35,430 nt of DNA from Rhizaria sp. SCN 62-66 (Eukaryota; Rhizaria, unplaced), in NCBI GenBank assembly GCA_001724265.1, contig MEDY01000334.1, positions 1-35,430 on the forward strand, read 5' to 3'. Every line of letters starts with the position of its first letter. Within the stretch, counting starts at the first letter, position 1. This document shows, in pieces, positions 29,801-35,430 of the stretch. The position numbers and the translations under genes are program-made. The notes beneath the pieces were generated by a model. That model did no database searches, was not told the origin of the DNA, and saw only the letters and a list, made by a program, of their open reading frames with translations.

Positions 29801-30365
29801 TGGCCTGCTCGCGCTCGCGCGCGCGCTCGGCGGTGGCCGCGGCCGACGAGGCGGCTGAGGCGGCGAGCGGGTAGAGCGAGGTGTCGAGCCCGTGGTCTGC
29901 GGCCGACGCCCCCAGCGCCTCGAGCTCGAGCGCGTCGAATGGCGTCATGTCGGGGTCGGCGTCGTCGTTGCCGTAGCGCGAGAGGATCAGGTCCATCGCG
30001 GCGGGGCTGAGGTCGACCAGCAGAGATGGGTCCAGCGTGGACGGGTCCAACATGTCGCTCGCTGGCATCGAGTCGTCGTCGTCAGCGCCGTCCGCGGCCT
30101 GGATGCTGTTGAACACCGCAGAGGAGGAAGATGCAGACGAGGACGAGGACGCGGCGAGAGGGTTCGCGTGGTGCACTGACGGAGGCGCGCGCGGGCCGTG
30201 AGTCAGGGCAACAAATACTTTGTTGTTGTGGATGTCATCAAAGTCGCGGCCGCGCGCAGGCACGCCCTGGGACAGAGACCACGACGGCTGTTGTTGTGAT
30301 GAAGACGGCTCTGACGACGCTACAGACATCGTCACGCCGGGGGCGCGGGGAGGCATGCCGGACAT
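23802..30365 (-). CDS. CFAP221: CFAP221 (Pcdp1), ciliary central-apparatus protein, greatly enlarged
   Basis: This single exon encodes 2187 residues from ATG at 30365, with TAA stop. Another in-frame ATG follows three codons later. After a low-complexity start, residues about 225-315 form the family's first ASH/Ig-like segment: VHFTNITADKITKRRVKVIN, VSGKPARMHVFAP, and HHADVIRIHCET. After an insertion, residues about 405-525 give the second: LIIPLYAYPTLP, LDLGRCPVG, GVIPAGGVAEVTVSY, and ISQLNTPAYVMNITASG. These match CFAP221 segment by segment. A basic helical stretch near residues 858-921 (WTSRRRAVTSLVAA...VRARVMVRAQALRAAL) matches the calmodulin-binding part of the family. The remainder is Ala/Pro/Ser-rich with runs of up to about 18 Ala; human CFAP221 has only 840 residues. 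Role: part of the C1d projection of the central pair in motile cilia, controlling beat with calcium/calmodulin. It implies that this organism builds a motile flagellum. Confidence 0.93.
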   Translation of the reverse strand: MSGMPPRAPGVTMSVASSEPSSSQQQPSWSLSQGVPARGRDFDDIHNNKVFVALTHGPRAPPSVHHANPLAASSSSSASSSSAVFNSIQAADGADDDDSMPASDMLDPSTLDPSLLVDLSPAAMDLILSRYGNDDADPDMTPFDALELEALGASAADHGLDTSLYPLAASAASSAAATAERAREREQAILASASLLHAVPLVHREAPAPSTTLMTGLKPFSALGATGAWRAEPAAVHFTNITADKITKRRVKVINVSGKPARMHVFAPITAEFSIEYEKKGLIAPGQAQVITVRFFSPSLQHHADVIRIHCETAAPASSAGALAGGGAGAGAVPHNVLLATNNASAGVAGIYGDGVAADGAGAACANESCGNEGPTPAYDASLRAFSASAAATAATLSAVSAASGNLIIPLYAYPTLPTATPLPKHLDLGRCPVGARISRRLRITNPSPLQFCFALQPERRAPQWSLSPLQGVIPAGGVAEVTVSYAPVQAVTESWAVAVDISQLNTPAYVMNITASGFIQEKSGKAGTRGPLAATKARPHPQAVLRNMGSVPTTTVDSSAALDGDFDSGKYGKIGGATVGVSAPTSGVLRSPSGRVMAAAVNKAVGAGAGAGGAHGQYGHGGYNSQQQQRAGLSDPLLPPLEHYAQSQPHSQSRTAKLNKQQHQQQEQQQEQQQQADVALTAAHPLDWSDGPYLSLAPPNLALAAIPSATTALGSTTTTMTAAGSTSRAGATAGAGSSDSAGAAVVSMSVAYRAHERRVASTGGRLRLGAVPLSEADAGALATAVAAAIAGNALQQHSSTYAGELNAGGVAAGVVGYSSAPGLYVAPPSNASAAANADSIDAPAAESSGFGSGAASAQAPLWASLVEARSHPAPSFSVTAATAAAGWTSRRRAVTSLVAAAAAAVVRARVMVRAQALRAALDARALGSAAAPSGPSAHSNAAAKSRAGAEPDIFASVLFACARDESRPPSFASVLSPNSFSSTASPSAAAGASAAEAGLCAWALIPVSAPAHYALAAPLAPAAPPAAATTTGGVTAAAASAACFFPANALWLTPAPFNPSSNSITAAAAAPVAGVAAGVAREQPLLPAPEDPSVLAPLRVSAGPAPSQSALRGFAAAYAPPQLLLALPLAPAPPGDRPPLPLPQSQSLAQPLTGAAGASASVIAGAKYAVPAYLLSPTAAAATEAASGNSGSGAAAPVKMMTVVTLGGKVVRTPVPQPPQSSPTQLSSPLQLSSPLAPAALASTASAPRHRALAASASASSLSNSSASSSAVYGDVALPLALFAPAPLPSLATASLLALGQSLPAAARCATAAVLASSLAAGTTLPPQPFAWASPVTEASPAFAFAETDGFAWLAAPALPRSAVVAAASARPEPAVSLPSAAAGKTVVLSPPAAVLPDPAPPALRAAPAGAAWAHWHYSAAGGERSADSLQALLLWHDPEALALAAYAPPPPVVTEAAAAAEAAAAVAVSAAAAAAAAAAATAAAAGTGRGRGSVTAGAAGSAAGAAASVSAGPSGKRGSTAAGSATSLSATTSAIASAAPAGLTVVSHALPLSLNLAAVLAGASPVPQPPHRWLSGWAVPVRDRLWCAPALAPLLRAAFAPALSAAASSSGRSSASSKTTSVALRATANATARRGLTSTARGSASAQSAVSGESLAELVGADVGSGDLRCFLRTSTDVEDYALIIESSDPDADAAALAALARSRGKSSNAYAGGATGAVTLSAEEAAVVAASTVRVPAPSLAAAAGLFQSDAAAGVGAAAIAPTVTFPWASSALVPSLTYLIPAYTPSYGSAVGSNKPAVASANVQQQPALVTAYVPAAAVGAFGVSATPETAAVAAAAAAAGAVAPLPAAVAAAASAAAAAAVAAAAPAPPPTPAAGAQRTSSSSSAAAAAAAAAAAAAAAAAPSPAALAAIAASARAATVADFVLPDASGAAVGGGLRAWPVGAAVGAEGVSGLAWGWQAALVAPVPTPAATAALNNSNSAAVQLRTASKLGSVNNSSGGAVAWGLPASSPLAAHSLATLAAVQGSVAPVRVSLPAATAAVLPAAPAMYSHGHGHSVGQASAAPALAPASYPAIAPPSAGVGAGEGGRAGGVTRPQSGRAGAAAAAAAAAAAAAAAAAANSPGLLPPAWALAASADVNSDSAAESGVTAGSVGAGAGRDAAVAQIAGWSEGARAERVARALAW
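23998..24052 (-). repeat. GCN-type trinucleotide repeat encoding polyalanine
   Basis: An interrupted tract of GCA/GCC/GCG triplets on the plus strand, with a higher-order GCAGCAGCAGCC unit of 12 bases. On the minus strand it encodes about 18 alanines near the C-terminus of CFAP221. Confidence 0.8.
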
Positions 30366-30957
30366 CAATTACCACCGCGGAACAGCAATTAATGCTGAGA
30401 CTTCAGGGCAAGGAGGGCCCGGGCAAACAACGCAGCGCTGAAAGGTCACACAGTGGGCGGGAAGCGAGATTGAGTAGAAACGGCGAAGGCAAGAGAACTG
30501 ATGCCGGCAGGTTATGGGAAAGAGCGGTAAACAACGTCGGTTAGAGCAATAAAAGAATGTGGTAAAATAAATTTATCAAATGCGGCAGCAGTTTCAATAA
30601 CTGTCAAGAAGTACATTCACAAGAGGTACAATAGAGATCTCAAATGTGACCGTTTTTTTCTTCATTGTTCCGCCCGATCGGTTCGCAAAAAGTGTCGTGA
30701 GGGAATGACCCCATCATCACTATAAACATGACCAGAACAGCGTGTATATCTCCGTCGCGTGCGTTATACGTGCTATATTGTATGATAGTATTGGTTAATG
30801 ACACTTTTTCGTAATAACTAACCAGGTGAACGCTTCTGCACCTCACTTTGCTTCTTTCAAACCCCAGGTTGACGGACCAAGAAACTGCTCCTTTGTCACC
30901 TGTCTCTTCGTCCCGTCCGCGGCTCTTCGCAGAATTCTTTCTGTCTCTGTGCGCACG
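30366..30957. promoter_or_regulatory. Divergent promoter region between CFAP221 and the 429-residue gene
   Basis: A 592-bp region between two divergent ATGs. It contains AT-rich stretches near 30545-30600 and two acceptor-like sites on the plus strand, CTAACCAG near 30822 and CTCTTCGCAG ending at 30932. No convincing RFX-type X-box was found by eye. A shared promoter is inferred from layout only. Confidence 0.4.
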
Positions 30958-32617
30958 ATGTTGACAGGAACTTCTCGCACATCCTCGCGCACCGGGTATC
31001 ACTCTAGCGGCCAGTCTTCTGCCGCTGGTCCCAACGGCGGCTACGCTAATAACGCCACGAACGCTCCAAATGCGCCGCCTTCCCGCGCCGGCACCGCCCG
31101 CGGCCGTTCCCGCTCGGGCTCGCGCCCCGCGACCTCTCACGGCTCGGCCTCTGGCGGCGGCATTGCCCGGTCGAGCACGTCGCGCTCCCCGCGCCGCCCG
31201 CTGCACCGGCAGCACTGGGACGACTCCGAGGACAACCAGACGAACCGCAACATCGCGGCGCACCGGTGGCACCGCGAGTACTTCATCAACCAGGGCGAGG
31301 TCATCAAGGACTGGACGCCGCGCGATCCCGTTAAGCGGACCGAGTTCCTGCACCGGTTTGCGCACTACCGCGGCACGCGCGATCCCAGCTTCAGCCACGC
31401 TGCGGCCGAGGACGGCTGGAACCAGCGCGCCGGCGTTGAAGCGGCCATGTACAACCACCAGATCCACGCGTACCGGCGCTACCCGGCCGGCAGCATCGAC
31501 ACAGACTCGCGAACCACGCGTGTCGCCGGCATTTCGGCGTCGGTGGCCGAGAAAGACTCTCCGTTTCTCAACAACAGGCCCGATTTGCAGGCAGCGCAGG
31601 CCAGGTACGTGTGCAGCTTATTCGATCTACATCGCATTCACATGTGATTTTTAGATATTATTATGTAGATTAGTATAAGTTTTACTATCACATGCTTATC
31701 CGTTGGATTTATATTGGTATACTCATGTTTGCTTATTATATTCTTGTATTTGTGTGCTTTCATAGGGTTCTCGCGACGTACCGCCACCCCTACACTCCCG
31801 CGCACTCGCGCGATCGTGGGCAGCCCTGGTCCGTGCAGACCGCGGCGCGGATTGCCACATCCCGTGCGCACGCGACGGCGCCGCTCGCAGTCGTTGCGGA
31901 CCCCGTCTCTGCGCGTCAGGTACGTGTCGCCATTACTCGTCGGCGAAAGTGTCACTTTCCTTATATCAATGCTATCCTGGCACATATTTCTTCTTTGAGA
32001 AATTGTTTATATATTGTGTTATGTCACATCAGTTACATTAAATTCATCTTTTTATCTCTAAACTCGCATCATTGATGTAAACAACCTCTGTTTGCCTTTT
32101 GTATCACGTCGTTGTTTGCTGATCTCAGAACCTGCGCCCGATTAACGGCCCCGGCGCCCCGTTCCCGACTCCGCCGCGGTGGGGCGCCGACGCGGCGGCC
32201 GTGGAGCGCGGCCCGGCGCCCAGCGATCCCGTGGCTGCGGGCGTGAGTGCGCGCGAGTCTGTGCTGCTGCAGTACCACCCGCGCGTGCAGCTGGGGCAGC
32301 CGCAGGCGTACGTGGAGCGCAACCCGTGGGTGAGCGCGCACAGGGCCGCCGCGCCTCTCTACCAGCACCAGCAACAACAGCAACAGCAGCAGCAGCAGCA
32401 AGGGGGGTATGACCAGGGGTACGAGGACGGGTACCAGCAGCAGCAGCAGCAGCAATACCAGGGATACAACCAGCAAGGCCAGGGCCACTACTTCCAGGGG
32501 CAGGGACAGGGACAAAGCTACGGCCAGAGTCAGGACTACGATCAGCAGCCCCAGCGCATGCGCACTCAGCGCTCGCAACAGCAACAGCAGCAACAGGGGA
32601 TGTCGATGCCGGCTTGA
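30958..32617 (+). CDS. Uncharacterised protein with His/Trp-rich core and polyQ tail
   Basis: Three exons, 30958-31604, 31766-31919 and 32129-32617, give 429 residues with TGA stop. The first join splits a codon after two bases; the second is phase 0. Residues 1-80 are Ser/Gly/Arg-rich and disordered. Residues about 82-195 are a well-ordered-looking core: RQHWDDSEDNQTNRNIAAHR, WHREYFINQGEVIKDWTPRD, FLHRFAHYRGTRDPSF, GWNQRAGVEAAMYNHQIHAY. Exons 2-3 add short Pro/Arg/Tyr segments (TYRHPYTPAHSRDRGQPW, ERNPWVSAHRAA), the kind of short W/Y/P motifs seen in microtubule-associated ciliary proteins. The C-terminus is Gln/Gly/Tyr-rich with two polyQ runs. There is no signal peptide or membrane segment. 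I do not recognise the family. Its divergent pairing with CFAP221 hints at a ciliary role, but only weakly. Confidence 0.8.
31605..31765 (+). other. Intron 1 of the 429-residue gene
   Basis: GTACGT donor, TTCATAG acceptor, 161 bp, phase 2 (Arg codon AG|G). Very AT-rich compared with the exons. Confidence 0.8.
31920..32128 (+). other. Intron 2 of the 429-residue gene
   Basis: GTACGT donor, GATCTCAG acceptor, 209 bp, phase 0. Confidence 0.8.
32369..32401 (+). repeat. CAG/CAA tract encoding eleven glutamines
   Basis: Mixed CAA and CAG codons followed by five pure CAG and a final CAA, within the last exon of the 429-residue gene. Likely length-variable. Confidence 0.85.
32435..32455 (+). repeat. 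Second CAG tract encoding seven glutamines
   Basis: Six CAG and one CAA codon in the same exon, separated from the first tract by a GYDQGYEDGY linker. Confidence 0.85.
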
Positions 32618-32793
32618 GCGTGCACCAATAGACTGCTCGCTTGCGAGCTCACGAATTTCCAGTCCTTGCTGCGAAGTTGAAGGTGACTTGAAGATGTGCA
32701 CGATTGCATCTGAGCGACAGCAATAGTTCGATTGGCCAGAAGTGCATTAATAATACGCTTCTGTGATTACCCACGTTGGAACGTGTTTTGACC

Positions 32794-32799
32794 AATAAA
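32794..32799 (+). terminator. AATAAA polyadenylation-type signal
   Basis: Canonical hexamer 177 bases after the stop of the 429-residue gene, in a suitable AT-rich context. Confidence 0.45.
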
Positions 32800-32856
32800 A
32801 ATCCATCGGAAAAGTTGACATAGCAAATCTCTACACTTACTTTTGTTGCTACGAAC

Positions 32857-32860
<4 letters not shown>

Positions 32861-32888
<28 letters not shown>
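32861..32888. repeat. Homopolymer run of 28 T
   Basis: Uninterrupted T28 on the plus strand. Could be a slippage-prone tract or the remnant of a retroposed poly(A) tail on the minus strand; no flanking duplication was recognised. Confidence 0.9.
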
Positions 32889-34106
32889 CTATCGGCGCGT
32901 TTTCTTTTCGTTCTCAATGATTAAGAGACCGATCGGCGGGGAAATCTTTTATAGACGAATACCAGATTACCTCAGTGAACAGTGTCAGACTCGTCGTAAC
33001 AAAGAGTGACTGTGCTCAGCCTCAAAGTCTGGCCGCTTTGGTGGCCGCGGAAAATCGAGATGACGGCCACGCATGCAAAGCAAAAATCACTCGTTTGAAG
33101 CCTATTTCATCGCAGCTTTGCGCGCGGCAATTAACCCAGGATATACAACAGCACCGACAACCATGATTTAATATCATGGTCCACGGGGACCCTCGCAATA
33201 CCGCCTCGTTATCCTTTTTAGAACGCAGCGCAACTCGCCCCCCCATTCACGAAGGTTCGTCCTCATCTTTCTCTGCCTTTGCGAGTCATACTCGGACTCT
33301 GGGACTTTAATTTGCCCAGATTCGGATGTCATGGCGAGCATTTTTGCTTGTTTGTGCTGTTGGAAATGATGAATTAATAATTTGCGTCAGATACTGGGGA
33401 CGGAGTGGAACACGCCTGTTCCGCAACATACTCCCTTTCTACTGGAGACGAAGTCTATTATGCGACTTATCCAACACTAAAATCAAATATCTTTGTACGC
33501 ACTAGCTATCTCTTAACGCCATATACTCATCTAGTTCCTTTTGTTCGACACTGTTCTTTTTTTTGCGCTACAGCACTAGAAATGGACCCACATGGGTGCT
33601 CCTAGACGGTGCTTCCGTTCAGTTTTGCGTGATTTGAAAGGCTTGATAGTCTCTCGTTTGCTTTGTAAAGCGTCGAAATGGTTGCTTTCTTCAACTTCGA
33701 TAGATGTAGTGTGTCTGATAGTCTTGCTTGATCGCTCAAATGCCTCTTTGGTGCGAGTGCGCTATCATAACTGGGATCTGATGTGATTGTTGTTTGGTTT
33801 ATTACAACCACAACTGTCACTTTTGTGACAAAGAATACATAGTATCTCACCAGCACTCTTTTTTATCTCTCTTTTCGTGACTTGATTTGCCTAAAAATGT
33901 CTTATTATGCGTTAAAAGTTTTCTTTTGTTTCATGTCGGTCGGCTGCGATTCGATCAATCATGGCAAAGCGAGATCAATGAAGCAGTCCGCTAGGTGAAT
34001 TCTAATCGTGCCGTTGCAGAGAGACTTCGAAACCGACGCTCATTTCTAACATGTTGCTCTTATTTTTAATAATATACCCTCCAGACCTTGTTGGTGCAGC
34101 GAGTTG

Positions 34107-35050
34107 ATGGCGTCCTACTCCTATCAGCCTGCACACACCATGGACAACGCTCCTGACCAGGAAGATTCTGTCTCGCAGTCACACCGCGACCGCTACTTTC
34201 CCCGCACACCTGCTCCTGGTCCCTCTAATGAGGACTTGTCCCGTCCCGATGACATCTACCAGTACGTCGTCAAAACCGGTTCAAAGCAAAGCAAGAGAAG
34301 AACATGGAACCCCTCCCTCGTTGTTGCTTCACTTTGTTCTCTCTTCTGTTGTTGCTGCGCTCTTTATCAACTGTCCTCATGCCTCTCGTCTTCAATCTGA
34401 GCTTTCCTGTAATCGCCACACTTTTTCACCTTGTTTTCTTTCTTAATATCAACTACATTATATGCCTATTTGTTGCTTCTGCTATTGATCTTCATGTGCC
34501 TGACAGTCAGCGCTTCCCGTTTTCCATCGTGTGGGCTCCTCTGCCTGTGATCACGTGGATCCTCCCTTTTATCGGCCACCTGGGCGTCACCGACTCGCAC
34601 GGCCGTGTCCACGACTTCCAGTCCGCCTACAGCGTCGTCACCGACTCGTTCATGACCGGCGACGTGCTCAAAACATACCGGTTCTCGCCCGCCCAGCTCC
34701 GCGGCGCCCTACCCAGCAACGGCAACAACGTTGGCGGGAGCGCGAGTGCGGGCAGCAGCAACAGTAACGCCGCGCTGACGGTCGGCCAGGCGTGGGACCG
34801 CGCGGTGCACTCGTCCGACCGCAAGTACGAGCAGACGATCCACAACATCTGCTGCAACAACTGCCACCACCACACCGCCGACGCGCTCACCGCCTTCGGC
34901 TTCCCCCATACCATGCTGGGCGCCTGGGCGCTCATCACGTTCCGAGGCCGCTACACGTCGTGGGGCGCGCTGCTGTGCACGTACATCCCGCTTCTGATCA
35001 TCATCGCCATCGCGCTCGCGCTCGGCCTCGGGCTTGGGCTCAAGCGCTGA
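34107..35050 (+). CDS. TMEM222: TMEM222/RTE1-family (DUF778) membrane protein
   Basis: Two exons, 34107-34261 and 34507-35050, joined in phase 2, give 232 residues with TGA stop. The first 50 residues are hydrophilic. The conserved family core starts at the junction: QRFPFSIVWAPLPVITW, LPFIGHLGVTDSHGRVHDF, then FMTGDVLKTYRF, a poorly conserved Gly/Ser/Asn linker, WDRAVHSSDRKYEQTIHN and the signature ICCNNCHHHTADAL near residues 166-175. Two or three hydrophobic stretches follow, ending IIIAIALALGLGLGLKR. This order matches human TMEM222 and plant RTE1, a Golgi/ER protein that modulates the ethylene receptor ETR1; the animal function is poorly known. A substrate or partner here cannot be inferred. 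The splice is confirmed by phase and by the uninterrupted family motif across it. Confidence 0.92.
34262..34506 (+). other. Intron of the TMEM222 gene
   Basis: GTACGT donor, CCTGACAG acceptor, 245 bp, phase 2 (His codon CA|T). T-rich 3' half. Confidence 0.85.
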
Positions 35051-35430
35051 CCACCGCTGACGCTGACCGCTAAGTCTAAGATGAGTCAACTCCAATGCTG
35101 GTAAGTGAGCAACATCGAAATGGGTCGTGAGACACTCGATAGACAGTGCTAGCTATCAGTTGTGAGTCCACACTCCTGCTCCTAACGCGTTAACCGATTT
35201 AAACGGTCCCTCGGCTTGTTTCGCGCTCATGTGTGGATACTGTTGTGTCGCGCTCTATTACAGGCCAGCAGCGTGGGGCCCAACAACAGCAGAGTTACAA
35301 ATAATAAACAAGGCCAACGTTTAAAACCCTAAATGCTACATTTTTTTCTAATCTGACGTAATATTGTACTAGTAATACAAGATACGTGCCTCATCTTTCT
35401 CTAGTTCTCAAGAACAACAACAAACATGTG
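35051..35430. other. 3' flank of TMEM222
   Basis: Contains AATAAA at 35303-35308, about 250 bases after the stop, in an AT-rich context; a plausible polyadenylation signal. No further gene seen before the window ends. Confidence 0.5.

Larger units (their letters stand above)
32618..34106. other. Intergenic region with a long T tract; no supported gene
   Basis: Spacer between two genes on the same strand. It holds a polyadenylation-type hexamer, a 28-base T run and AT-rich DNA. Short open frames here lack the local codon bias. The region ends with AATATACCCTCCAG (ending 34084), an acceptor-like site 22 bases before the next ATG. Confidence 0.5.

Noticed and set aside
1-35430. CRISPR arrays, insertion sequences, operons or phage genes
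   Set aside because: No regularly spaced direct repeats, transposase motifs or bacterial-type gene arrangement; introns and gene families are eukaryotic.

Overview
The window is nuclear DNA from a microbial eukaryote, most likely a free-living flagellated protist. I cannot name the species. The evidence is eukaryotic gene content, spliceosomal introns, an ER-retained chaperone ending in KDEL, and a motile-cilium protein (CFAP221). Coding DNA is very GC-rich with strong C/G third positions and long alanine runs; intergenic DNA is clearly more AT-rich. Introns are short (111-245 bp) and few, and nearly all begin GTACGT.

Layout: 802-5947 (+) is a large secreted, probably membrane-anchored repeat protein with an in-frame TAG near its C-terminal quarter. 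5948-8234 holds no gene I can support. 8235-10282 (-) is a problematic stretch: a small two-exon gene, then a long open frame without an ATG that directly continues the frame of the next gene. 10283-13060 (-) is a GRP170/HYOU1-type ER chaperone with a bZIP-type site upstream. 13949-14746 (+) is a three-exon zinc-ribbon protein. 15850-17574 (-) is a three-exon equilibrative nucleoside transporter. 18575-23365 (+) is a 1596-residue protein with a split PH-like region and a C-terminal TLDc domain. 23802-30365 (-) is a 2187-residue alanine-rich CFAP221, which belongs to the ciliary central apparatus. It is divergent from 30958-32617 (+), a three-exon protein of unknown function. 34107-35050 (+) is a two-exon TMEM222/RTE1-family membrane protein.

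The genes do not form a pathway: this is an ordinary gene-dense eukaryotic segment. The connections I can support are regulatory or positional: the divergent pair at 30.4-31.0 kb, and the stress-type promoter of the ER chaperone. The observations most worth following up are the in-frame TAG, the +4C splice donors, the acceptor-like sequences beside many start codons, the unexplained open frame after the chaperone stop, and the PH+TLDc architecture. I did not find a convincing new defence, mobile or multi-gene system.
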